A stretch of DNA of 17,791 nt. Origin: an uncultured Oscillospiraceae bacterium. Its GTDB lineage: Bacteria; Bacillota; Clostridia; Oscillospirales; Oscillospiraceae. The notes under the pieces are model-generated. The model did no database searches. It was not told the origin of the DNA and was given only the letters and a program-made list of their open reading frames with translations. The DNA is taken from assembly GCA_934646185.1 (NCBI GenBank), contig CAKUEH010000043.1:1-17791 (forward strand), written 5' to 3'. A program made the translations under genes and the position numbers. Of this stretch, positions 1 through 5,381 are shown piece by piece; the first letter of the stretch is position 1, and each line of letters starts with the position of its first letter.

Positions 1-108
1 ATAAAATGTATTGCTGTTCTGCACCGCCATCCGCTCCGGCGGCGTAATCCGCACGCCCATGCTCGTCGGGCAGGCAAGGGCATAGCGGACGCTTGATCTT
101 AAAATCAT
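1..108 (-). CDS. N-terminal fragment, probable PfkB-family sugar kinase (partial)
   Basis: The reading frame is open from an ATG at 106-108 (read on the minus strand) to the window edge, 36 codons, and continues outside. A strong Shine-Dalgarno (AGGAGGAAG) lies just upstream. The visible protein starts MILRSSVRYALACPTSMG and then has a VRITPPERM-like stretch. From memory this resembles the N-terminus of PfkB/ribokinase-type kinases of the 2-keto-3-deoxygluconate kinase group in Clostridia, but 36 residues do not reach any catalytic motif. It diverges from an AraC-family regulator, the usual arrangement for a sugar catabolic gene and its activator. That the frame is coding is fairly sure; the function is tentative. 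Confidence 0.55.
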   Translation of the reverse strand, partial: MILRSSVRYALACPTSMGVRITPPERMAVQNSNTFY

Positions 109-140
109 GGCTTCTTCCTCCTGTTCGATCGTGATACTCT

Positions 141-149
141 ATTATAGCA
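141..149 (-). promoter_or_regulatory. Extended -10 promoter for the leftward kinase gene
   Basis: On the minus strand this reads TGCTATAAT, a perfect TATAAT with an upstream TGn extension. It lies about 33 bases before the minus-strand ATG. No good -35 hexamer sits 16-18 bp upstream, which fits a promoter that relies on the extended -10 or on an activator such as the divergent AraC protein. Confidence 0.55.
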
Positions 150-182
150 TCGGCGATTCTGCAAGGATATTGAGATTTGGAG

Positions 183-225
183 CTTATGGCATTGCAGATT
201 GACGCAACTTATGGTAGCATTACAG
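183..225. promoter_or_regulatory. Imperfect direct repeat, candidate AraC-type operator
   Basis: CTTATGGCATTGCAG (183-197) recurs as CTTATGGTAGCATTACAG (208-225). The shared CTTATGG cores start 25 bp apart. Tandem half-sites separated by about two helical turns or slightly more are typical for dimers of AraC-family regulators, and this pair lies in the divergent region directly before the araC-like gene. A possible plus-strand promoter (TTGACG at 199-204, TACAGT at 221-226, spacer 16) overlaps it, which would allow autoregulation. The binding role is inference. Confidence 0.4.
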
Positions 226-244
226 TAAAATTGGAGGTATCGCC

Positions 245-1051
245 ATGGCTCGTTTATTTGAATACAAGGACGCCGACCTCTTCTGCCACCACAGTCTGGA
301 TCCAAGCCCCAGTCCGGCGGAGTTTTATATGCACGCGCATGAACGGATGGAGATCCTGTATTTTCTCTCCGGCGATGCGCAGTATCTCGTGGAGGGCAGC
401 GTCTATCCGCTGCATCCCGGCGAGCTGCTGGTCATGAACCGCGCCGAGGCGCACAAGCTCCAGCTGCTCTCCGACCGGCCGTATGAGCGGATCGTCCTGC
501 ATTTTTCGCCGTCCGTGCTCCGCGGGATCGACCCGGAGGGGCTTCTTCTGCGCGTCTTTGCGGACAAGCCGCTCGGAAAGCGGAACCGCTATGTCTCGGA
601 CCGATTTCCCGCGCTGTTTTCCAGCTTTGACGCGGCGGGAAGCGGCGTGCAGCTCCGGCTCCACATGCTGCTGATCCTGGCGAACGTGCTGGACGAGCTT
701 GCCGGCCTTACCGGAAACACTTTGCCCGCAGCCGACGAACCGGAGGCCGCGCCGCAGCAGATCCTGCAGTATGTCAATCTGCATCTTTTTGAGGATATCT
801 CCCTGTCCTCCGTCAGCCGTGCATTTTTCCTGAGCCCGTCGCAGCTGAACCGAGTGTTCCGCCGCGCGACCGGCTCGTCCGTCGGCGAATACATCCGCGT
901 CAAGCAGCTGCTGGCCGCGCGCGAGCGCATCCTCGCGGGCACGTCCCCGGCGGCCGCCAGCGCCGCCTGCGGCTTCCGGGACTATTCGACCTTCTTCCGC
1001 GCGTACAGGGAAAGATTCGGCTGCGCGCCCTCCCGCGACCACAGTGGTTAA
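245..1051 (+). CDS. AraC-family transcriptional regulator (cupin sensor + HTH)
   Basis: A 268-residue protein. Residues about 20-95 form a cupin-like sensor region (HxHxxxEIxYxxxG near 30-43, then a PGELLVMNRAEAH stretch at 58-70). Residues about 170-260 form the AraC double helix-turn-helix: ISLSSVSRAFFLSPSQLNRVFRRATG in the first half and CGFRDYSTFFRAYRERFGCAP in the second. Such proteins usually bind a sugar or metabolite through the N-terminal domain and activate a nearby catabolic gene; the divergent kinase-like gene is the obvious target. The start is chosen from the GGAGG at 233-237 and the cupin beginning soon after. No terminator is seen before the next promoter at 1064. Confidence 0.92.
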   Translation: MARLFEYKDADLFCHHSLDPSPSPAEFYMHAHERMEILYFLSGDAQYLVEGSVYPLHPGELLVMNRAEAHKLQLLSDRPYERIVLHFSPSVLRGIDPEGLLLRVFADKPLGKRNRYVSDRFPALFSSFDAAGSGVQLRLHMLLILANVLDELAGLTGNTLPAADEPEAAPQQILQYVNLHLFEDISLSSVSRAFFLSPSQLNRVFRRATGSSVGEYIRVKQLLAARERILAGTSPAAASAACGFRDYSTFFRAYRERFGCAPSRDHSG

Positions 1052-1063
1052 ATTAACAATTCT

Positions 1064-1106
1064 CAAACAAAACGCAAACAATCGCGAAACACAGCGCGGA
1101 TATGAT
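1064..1106 (+). promoter_or_regulatory. Operon A promoter with three 11-bp-spaced direct repeats
   Basis: CAAAC at 1064-1068, CAAAC at 1075-1079 and GAAAC at 1086-1090 start exactly 11 bp apart. A -10 box TATGAT (1101-1106) follows 10 bp after the last repeat. No consensus -35 is present; the third repeat occupies that place, as in PhoB/OmpR-type activated promoters. The same architecture recurs at 3712-3754. The likely binder is the OmpR-family response regulator encoded at 1398-2069, so this would be autoregulation (inference). Confidence 0.65.
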
Positions 1107-1143
1107 ATATTCACTCTAAGGTGAGGAACAGCGGTATGGAACG

Positions 1144-1401
1144 ATGGAAAAAGAGATCATCCAGTTCCGGCACACAAAAAGCCCCGTCATTTCCGCAGCA
1201 AAAACCGTCAATCTGGCGGCAGCGCTGGTGTCCATGCTGACGCTGGAAACGGCAATGCTGACTGCGTTTGGAGAGAACGACTCCGGTCGGTTCCGCGAGA
1301 TGATGAGCGGCGCGACCGGCGGTGTCGTCTGCACGTTCATTCTGCTGCTTGCCATCCGGATGCTCATTTGTGCAGCAGCTAAAATGGAGGAAACAACATG
1401 A
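1144..1401 (+). CDS. Short membrane protein, probably N-terminally truncated
   Basis: 85 residues with two predicted membrane helices (about 17-42 and 57-77) and the motif FRHTKSPVISAAKTVNLAAALVS, which looks like the interior of a larger multi-pass membrane protein rather than a natural N-terminus. The Shine-Dalgarno AAGGTGAGG (1118-1126) is ideally placed for an ATG at 1136, which is out of frame and gives only 34 codons; the in-frame ATG at 1144 is about 17 bases away. The in-frame region is open back to a TAA at 1117. The stop overlaps the response regulator start (ATGA), so the frame is positioned for translational coupling. I read it as the surviving C-terminal half of the operon's first gene. 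Function is unknown. Confidence 0.55.
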   Translation: MEKEIIQFRHTKSPVISAAKTVNLAAALVSMLTLETAMLTAFGENDSGRFREMMSGATGGVVCTFILLLAIRMLICAAAKMEETT

Positions 1402-2069
1402 TTCATATTCTGGTTCTTGAAGATGATACCAAGCTCAATCAGGCTGTCTGTACCTATTTGAATGACTGCGGTTTTGCAGCCAAGGGCTGCCTGCACGCAA
1501 GTGCCGCCTACGATAAGATGTACAACAATCTCTACGATCTCATCATCTCCGACATTATGATGCCGGACATTGACGGCTTTGAATTTGCAGAGAACGTTCG
1601 CCGCGTCAACAAGCATATCCCCATCCTCTTCATGTCCGCCAAAGATGATCTCCCATCCAAGCAAAAGGGGTTCCGGCTCGGCATTGACGACTACATGGTA
1701 AAGCCCGTGCAGCTCGATGAGCTGCTGCTCCGCGTCCGGGCGCTGCTGCGGCGGGCAAACATCGAAATGGAGCGAAAGCTAATTGTCGGCAATCTGGAGC
1801 TGGACGCCGACGGGATGACTGCCAGTATCGGCGGCGAGGAAGTGCCAGTCACCACGCGGGAATTCAATATTCTCTATAAGCTCCTGTCGTATCCAAAAAA
1901 GACGCTCTCCCGCGCGCAGCTCATGGATGAGTTCTGGGGCGTGGACACGGACACCAGCCTGCGCGCTGTGGATGTGTATATCACGAAGCTGCGGGATAAA
2001 TTCTCCGGCTGCGACGGGTTTGAGATCAAGACCGTGCGCGGGCTTGGGTATAAGGCGGTGCTGAAATGA
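1398..2069 (+). CDS. OmpR/VanR-type response regulator
   Basis: 223 residues. The receiver domain (about 2-115) has the acidic pair D9/D10, phospho-acceptor D52 in SDIMMPD, S80 and K102 in VKP. The winged-helix DNA-binding domain (about 125-222) has the TTREFNILYKLL, RAVDVYITKLRDK and KTVRGLGYKA signatures of the OmpR/PhoB class. All catalytic residues are intact. It overlaps its neighbours by four bases on each side (ATGA), so translation is coupled within operon A. Its partner is the histidine kinase at 2066. PhoB/OmpR relatives bind tandem direct repeats about 11 bp apart, which matches the repeats at 1064-1090 and 3712-3738. Confidence 0.96.
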   Translation: MIHILVLEDDTKLNQAVCTYLNDCGFAAKGCLHASAAYDKMYNNLYDLIISDIMMPDIDGFEFAENVRRVNKHIPILFMSAKDDLPSKQKGFRLGIDDYMVKPVQLDELLLRVRALLRRANIEMERKLIVGNLELDADGMTASIGGEEVPVTTREFNILYKLLSYPKKTLSRAQLMDEFWGVDTDTSLRAVDVYITKLRDKFSGCDGFEIKTVRGLGYKAVLK

Positions 2070-3049
2070 AGGAAAAGGTTCCGTTCGAGAGAAAGATCCG
2101 GAACAGCCGCTTTCCGACGTCGCTGTTCTTTGTGTATCTCGGCGTGCTGCTTCTGATGAGCGGCATTCACACCGGCCTTGTCGTGGGCATGAACACGCTC
2201 GGCTGGGATGATCTTTTGCAGACCCTTGTTCCGATTCTCTACTGGTCGGCAGTTGCCATCGGACTGACGCTGTTTACCCGCCGTCAAATCCAGAGAATCT
2301 ATGAAAGTCCGATGCACCGTCTGGCAGAGGCGACAGAGCAGGTCGCGGGCGGTGATTTTTCCGTCTACATTCCGCCGCTGCATACCTCGGACAAGCTGGA
2401 CTACATGGACATCATGTTCGCGGATTTCAACAAGATGGTGGAGGAGCTCGGCAGCATTGAGACGCTGAAAACAGACTTTTTCTCCAATGTCTCGCACGAG
2501 ATCAAAACGCCGCTGGCCGTCATCCAGAACAACGCGGAGCTTCTGCGCATGGAGAACTTGACCGACACCCAGCGGGAATACACAGACACGATCTATCAGT
2601 CCTCCCGCCGCCTTTCCGATCTCATCACCAACATCTTAAAGCTCAACAAGCTGGAAAAGCAGAGCATCACGCCAGACACGCAGGTCTACGATGTCTGCGC
2701 ACAGTTAGCCGATTGCGCTTTGGGCTTTGAACCGGCGTGGGAGGAGAAGTCGCTGGACTTCGACGCCGATATGGAAGATCGTGCTGAAATCGCCGCCGCC
2801 CCTGCCCTCATGGAGCTGGTGTGGAATAATCTGTTTTCCAACGCCGTGAAGTTTACCGAGCCGGGCGGCAGCATCACGCTGACGAAAACCTCGGATACCG
2901 AGAATATCTATGTGTCAGTGCGTGATACCGGCTGCGGCATGGATGAAAATACGAAAAAACACATCTTTGAAAAGTTCTATCAGGGCGATACCTCGCACGC
3001 GATGGCGGGCAACGGGCTTGGCCTTGCGCTGGCGCTGCGGGTCTTGTAG
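2066..3049 (+). CDS. Sensor histidine kinase, interrupted by an amber stop near the C-terminus
   Basis: 327 residues up to TAG. Two membrane helices (about 19-41 and 50-71) enclose a very short external loop, typical of intramembrane-sensing kinases. A HAMP-like linker (about 72-130) follows, then the H-box NVSHEIKTPL with phospho-acceptor H144, the N-box LVWNNLFSNAVKF (N255, N259), the G1 box DTGCGM (287-292), the F-box EKFYQGD (302-308) and the G2 box GNGLGLAL (315-322). The TAG at 3047-3049 is codon 328. The same frame then continues for 31 sensible codons to a TAA at 3145, directly abutting the next gene. The natural protein is therefore about 359 residues, and the stop removes the last strand and helix of the ATPase fold. 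Partial activity is possible but doubtful. Confidence 0.9.
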   Translation: MKEKVPFERKIRNSRFPTSLFFVYLGVLLLMSGIHTGLVVGMNTLGWDDLLQTLVPILYWSAVAIGLTLFTRRQIQRIYESPMHRLAEATEQVAGGDFSVYIPPLHTSDKLDYMDIMFADFNKMVEELGSIETLKTDFFSNVSHEIKTPLAVIQNNAELLRMENLTDTQREYTDTIYQSSRRLSDLITNILKLNKLEKQSITPDTQVYDVCAQLADCALGFEPAWEEKSLDFDADMEDRAEIAAAPALMELVWNNLFSNAVKFTEPGGSITLTKTSDTENIYVSVRDTGCGMDENTKKHIFEKFYQGDTSHAMAGNGLGLALALRVL

Positions 3050-3145
3050 CTCAACAATTTTCAGATCAGGGTGGAGAGCACCCCCGGCAGGGGCAGTATA
3101 TTCACGGTCGTCATGCCGAAAGCGCAGAATGGAGATGCGGAATAA
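3050..3145 (+). pseudogene. Stranded C-terminal end of the histidine kinase
   Basis: In frame with the kinase after the TAG, these 31 codons plus TAA encode LNNFQIRVESTPGRG followed by SIFTVVMP, the standard closing beta-strand motif of HATPase domains (xVESxPGxGSxFTVxxP). The TAA at 3143-3145 is followed at once by the ATG of the next gene at 3146. The junction is therefore a normal operon junction, and a point change (for example CAG to TAG) explains the interruption without any deletion. Confidence 0.75.
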
Positions 3146-3649
3146 ATGGAGAGCTTCGATTATTTTAAGGTCTCGGTGGAAGATGACCTTTGTTCCCAAT
3201 ACATGGACGGCTATGCCAGCTTCGGCTGGAAGCAGGACGAGAACCTGCCGAACGAAAAGTCCGGCGGCAAGATCACGCTGCACTTTAAGCGCAGCCGCAG
3301 TATTTTGAATAAGACCGAATTGACCCGTCTGCAGCGGCACTATGAGGCGTGTATGCAAGAAATCTCCGCGCTGGAAGCATCGAAGGGCTCTGTCCCGATG
3401 ATCGTTTCGCTGACGTGCGGCCTGATCGGCTGTGCGTTCATGGCAGGCTCCGTGTTTGCCGTGACGGCTGCGCCGCCCGTCATCTGGCTGACTGTCGTGC
3501 CGGGGATTCCGGGCTTTGCGCTCTGGGCTGCGGTGTACTTCGGCTACAAATGGGCAAAGTGCTACCGGTCAGAAAAAGTCGCGCCGCTGATCGATGCCAA
3601 ATACGACGAGGCCTGCGCCGTCTGTGAAAAGGCGCAGCAGCTATTATAA
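3146..3649 (+). CDS. Conserved two-TM protein linked to the two-component system
   Basis: 167 residues. A charged, soluble N-terminal part (1-80, with ITLHFKRSRSI then TELTRLQRHYEACMQEISALE, helical) is followed by two hydrophobic helices (about 84-107 and 111-134) and a charged C-terminal helix ending CEKAQQLL. The glycine/proline-rich loop AVTAAPPVIWLTVVPGIPG lies between the membrane helices. From memory, proteins like this occur next to similar regulator/kinase pairs in Clostridia; no function is known to me. It starts one base after the kinase's ancestral stop and is the last gene of operon A, so it is probably an accessory or target of the signalling pair (inference). Confidence 0.85.
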   Translation: MESFDYFKVSVEDDLCSQYMDGYASFGWKQDENLPNEKSGGKITLHFKRSRSILNKTELTRLQRHYEACMQEISALEASKGSVPMIVSLTCGLIGCAFMAGSVFAVTAAPPVIWLTVVPGIPGFALWAAVYFGYKWAKCYRSEKVAPLIDAKYDEACAVCEKAQQLL

Positions 3650-3666
3650 ACAAACTTCTTTCGTAT

Positions 3667-3702
3667 CCGCCGTGCGCAAAAACGTACGGCGGTTTTCTTT
3701 TT
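3667..3702 (+). terminator. Rho-independent terminator of operon A
   Basis: CCGCCGTGCG (3667-3676) pairs with CGTACGGCGG (3683-3692) with one G-U wobble and a CAAAAA loop, followed by TTTTCTTTTT. It lies 17 bases after the 167-aa gene. Confidence 0.9.
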
Positions 3703-3711
3703 AATATTTCA

Positions 3712-3754
3712 CAAACACAATGCAAGCAATTCGTGAACAATCCGGATGTATGAT
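3712..3754 (+). promoter_or_regulatory. Operon B promoter, second copy of the 11-bp direct-repeat array
   Basis: CAAAC (3712-3716), CAAGC (3723-3727) and TGAAC (3734-3738) start 11 bp apart, with a -10 TATGAT (3749-3754) exactly 10 bp after the last unit. Repeat spacing, gap and -10 are identical to the array at 1064-1106, while the intervening bases differ. This argues for selected protein binding rather than a recent duplication. It starts immediately after the operon A terminator and drives the two small membrane-associated genes downstream. It is probably activated by the response regulator at 1398 (inference). Confidence 0.65.
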
Positions 3755-3793
3755 AGCCTCACAAATTGAGAAACGCAGAAAGGAGACCGCAGA

Positions 3794-3886
3794 ATGAAAA
3801 AGTAGATCGCCGCGATGTCCCTTGGCGAGCCAAGCATCGGAGCTGTGATTTTCAGCTTCATCCTGTATTGCAGAAGCCGTGCTTGA
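3794..3886 (+). pseudogene. Degenerate small ORF at the head of operon B
   Basis: A good Shine-Dalgarno (AAGGAG at 3779-3784) precedes ATG AAA AAG TAG. Ignoring that amber codon, the frame continues IAAMSLGEPSIGAVIFSFIL and then YCRSRA before TGA at 3884. This resembles the remains of a small one-helix membrane or secreted peptide. It may instead be a start-stop leader (three codons). The next frame, from a GTG at 3879, runs into the 51-aa gene without its own ribosome binding site. Confidence 0.35.
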
Positions 3887-3932
3887 GCTGCACAGCGTTG
3901 ATCAGCAAAATAATGAAAGTGAGGAACATTTC

Positions 3933-4088
3933 ATGGCAAAGTCAAAATTCGTTCAGGCAAACGCAAAGATCGCCGACGCGGTCGTCGGCGGATATCAGAA
4001 AATCGAAGACGGGTTCGTGGACCGCTATCTGACGCGCGACAGCGAGTCCGTTGAGGATGCAAAAGCCCGCCTGAAAAACAAGAAGTAA
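3933..4088 (+). CDS. 51-aa helical protein with two 11-residue repeats
   Basis: Starts at ATG 3933 after GTGAGG and ends TAA. The charged, amphipathic sequence contains two tandem hendecads: residues 12-22 KIADAVVGGYQ and 23-33 KIEDGFVDRYL share a K-I-x-D-x-(V/F)-V-x-x-Y pattern, followed by TRDSESVEDAKARLKNKK. There is no membrane segment or signal peptide. An 11-residue period is the signature of right-handed or membrane-surface-lying amphipathic helices. Similar small proteins occur in Clostridia from memory, without known function. It precedes a four-TM protein by 24 bases and shares its promoter, so a membrane-associated partner role is plausible but inferred. An upstream GTG (3879) is possible but has no ribosome binding site. 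Confidence 0.8.
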   Translation: MAKSKFVQANAKIADAVVGGYQKIEDGFVDRYLTRDSESVEDAKARLKNKK

Positions 4089-4112
4089 TTACGATCAAAA
4101 AGGAGAATTATC

Positions 4113-4484
4113 ATGAAAAAGAGCAATTTTGTGGCATTGGTTTTGGGTACGATCAGCGGCGTATTCTTCGCGCTGGGTATGTGCATGGCGCTGCTTCCCG
4201 AATGGAACATGCGCACGCAGGGCACGGTCTGCGGTGTAATCGGTCTGGTGCTTGGTCTTGTGACGCTGTTCGTCTGGCGCAAGATGGAGGGCAAGGTTCC
4301 CATCAAGGTCAGCGGCAAGACCGTCGGGACGGTTCTGCTCGGTATTGTCGGCGCGCTGCTGCTCGGCGTCGGGATGTGCCTGAGCATGGTGTTCGGCAAG
4401 ATGATTCTCGGCATCGTCGTCGGCATCATCGGTATCGTCGTGCTGCTGATGCTGATTCCTCTGACGAAGGGACTGTATAGCTAA
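4113..4484 (+). CDS. 123-aa four-TM membrane protein with internal duplication
   Basis: Four hydrophobic helices (about 7-28, 37-55, 71-91, 97-117) with a positively charged middle loop (RKMEGKVPIKVSGK). The first and third helices align: residues 11-24 LGTISGVFFALGMC and 76-89 LGIVGALLLGVGMC both end in GMC, and helices 2 and 4 are both G-V/I-rich. This suggests an ancient two-fold duplication. The strong Shine-Dalgarno AAAAGGAG lies just upstream. Last gene of operon B, before a terminator. Unknown function; probably an envelope target of the neighbouring two-component system (inference). Confidence 0.85.
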   Translation: MKKSNFVALVLGTISGVFFALGMCMALLPEWNMRTQGTVCGVIGLVLGLVTLFVWRKMEGKVPIKVSGKTVGTVLLGIVGALLLGVGMCLSMVFGKMILGIVVGIIGIVVLLMLIPLTKGLYS

Positions 4485-4490
4485 AAAAGG

Positions 4491-4528
4491 AAGCCGCTGC
4501 ACAGCAAGAGTTGTGCAGCGGCTTTTTT
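4491..4528 (+). terminator. Rho-independent terminator of operon B
   Basis: AAGCCGCTGCACA (from 4491) pairs with TGTGCAGCGGCTT (from 4512) around a loop of about eight bases, and the run TTTTTT ends at 4528. The A-run before it makes it potentially bidirectional. Confidence 0.92.
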
Positions 4529-4546
4529 GAAGGAGGGAGCTACACG

Positions 4547-4627
4547 TTGAAGAAAATTTCAAAATTTTTTCATTCCCGCTTTTTCTGGCCGCTTTTTGTA
4601 TTGTACTGGAATTTGTACAACTCTTAG
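4547..4627 (+). CDS. 26-codon ORF, likely 5' remnant of a membrane protein gene
   Basis: TTG start 11 bases after AAGGAGG (4529-4535), encoding (M)KKISKFFHSRFFWPLFVLY and then WNLYNS before TAG. It looks like the cytoplasmic start and first membrane helix of a larger protein, cut off where the sequence changes to the convergent ORF ending at 4624. The stops of the two ORFs overlap. It directly follows the operon B terminator. It could be a genuine tiny membrane peptide, but truncation at a rearrangement junction is as likely. Confidence 0.35.
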   Translation: MKKISKFFHSRFFWPLFVLYWNLYNS

Positions 4628-5133
4628 CTGTGTTTATGCTTCCGTATGAATACTTCCTCCCTATTAACGGGCTGCGAGACCGCCGACACAACGGCATCGT
4701 AAGAGAGCGGCAGTTTGCTGTTCTCCGCAATCTGCCACGGTGCCAACAGGGTGAAGGTTTCTGCATTGCCATTCTTGGTAGTCTGCGCGTCGTTGATTTT
4801 GAAGCCTAGAAGCTGGGCATTTACCTTTTCATGCGCCATACCAATTAACAGCTCCATCACACAATTTTTACCCTGCTTACTCGGCGGCAGGTGCCTGCCA
4901 TCATAAGCCTCCCCCAGCTTTACGCCATTGTCATACACGACACCATACGGCGTTACATGGCCCTGCTGTTCGGACATCAGCAGCCATGCTGTTTCCGTGT
5001 CGTCCAGATTGTCCAGTTCTTTCGGATTGCAGCACCCATAAACGGCCAGACAGTGTTGTTTTCCAACCAGCTTTTCTTCGATTTTTCCGGAATCCAGCCG
5101 CTGCAGCCCTCTGAAAAAGGGCACTGTCGCCAA
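4624..5133 (-). CDS. Unrecognised 169-aa ORF, probably 5'-truncated
   Basis: Open frame from a TTG at 5133 to TAA at 4624. The protein is soluble with no membrane segment; readable features are CLAVYGCCNPKELDNLDD, EQQGHVTPYGVVYDNG, a CVMELLIGMAHEKVNAQLLGF helix and a basic tail (RKHKHS). I do not recognise the family. There is no ATG in the upstream in-frame region, no convincing ribosome binding site, and a terminator-like hairpin whose U-run ends only 19 bases before the TTG, so no promoter fits between. This suggests that the true 5' end was lost. Its base composition is visibly more AT-rich than its neighbours. Probably a fragment of a transferred or accessory gene. Confidence 0.5.
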   Translation of the reverse strand: MATVPFFRGLQRLDSGKIEEKLVGKQHCLAVYGCCNPKELDNLDDTETAWLLMSEQQGHVTPYGVVYDNGVKLGEAYDGRHLPPSKQGKNCVMELLIGMAHEKVNAQLLGFKINDAQTTKNGNAETFTLLAPWQIAENSKLPLSYDAVVSAVSQPVNREEVFIRKHKHS

Positions 5134-5151
5134 AATTCCGCTTGAATATGG

Positions 5152-5185
5152 AAAAACAGAGGTTCAAACCATGTTTGAGCCTCTG
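5152..5185 (-). terminator. Minus-strand terminator hairpin
   Basis: On the minus strand, a 13-bp stem (CAGAGGCTCAAAC with GTTTGAACCTCTG, one wobble) and a three-base loop are followed by TTTTT. It would end leftward transcripts coming from the tRNA-Leu side, or it is left over from a lost gene. Confidence 0.7.
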
Positions 5186-5235
5186 TCAACCTCGATTTCA
5201 TCTATGGAATTACCTAAAAATTTTGAGAATAAATA

Positions 5236-5294
5236 ATTGCCGAACACGTTGAGATGACTGGCTTTTTGCCATTTCATCTATAGTGTTCGGCAAT
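5236..5294. repeat. Inverted repeat, 12-bp perfect outer arms
   Basis: ATTGCCGAACAC (5236-5247) is repeated inverted as GTGTTCGGCAAT (5283-5294), and the inner parts (GAGATGA and TCATCT) also pair, giving a stem of about 18 bp around TGGC-TTTTT-GCCA. A separate exact direct repeat ATTTCATCTAT occurs at 5195-5205 and 5271-5281. No open frame lies inside. It could be a long hairpin, a miniature element, or mobile-element ends; no target duplication is visible at the edges. Confidence 0.55.
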
Positions 5295-5340
5295 CTTGCG
5301 TCATGTGGACACTATGGATCAATTCCCAAGTTGGCGGCAC

Positions 5341-5374
5341 AAAATCGCAATCCAGCGTCAGCGATTGCGATTTT
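5341..5374 (-). terminator. Hairpin with A/T flanks, likely tRNA-side terminator
   Basis: AAAATCGCAATC (5341-5352) and GATTGCGATTTT (5363-5374) are a perfect 12-bp inverted repeat with a 10-base loop. Because both ends are A/T runs, it can act in either direction; leftward it would terminate tRNA-Leu transcripts. Confidence 0.6.
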
Positions 5375-5381
5375 GAAGCGA

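Noticed and set aside
254..1114. 286-codon minus-strand ORF opposite the AraC-like gene
   Set aside because: Antisense shadow; it runs through the repeat promoter at 1064 and has no domain.
3047..3805. Amber recoding (two TAG codons inside otherwise open frames)
   Set aside because: TAG ends normal genes in the same window (S1 protein, GNAT protein), and no recoding machinery or special context is seen; simple nonsense mutations are more economical.
3879..3932. GTG start extending the 51-aa protein by 18 residues
   Set aside because: There is no ribosome binding site before 3879, while GTGAGG sits well before the ATG at 3933; the extension is polar and unlike the repeat region.
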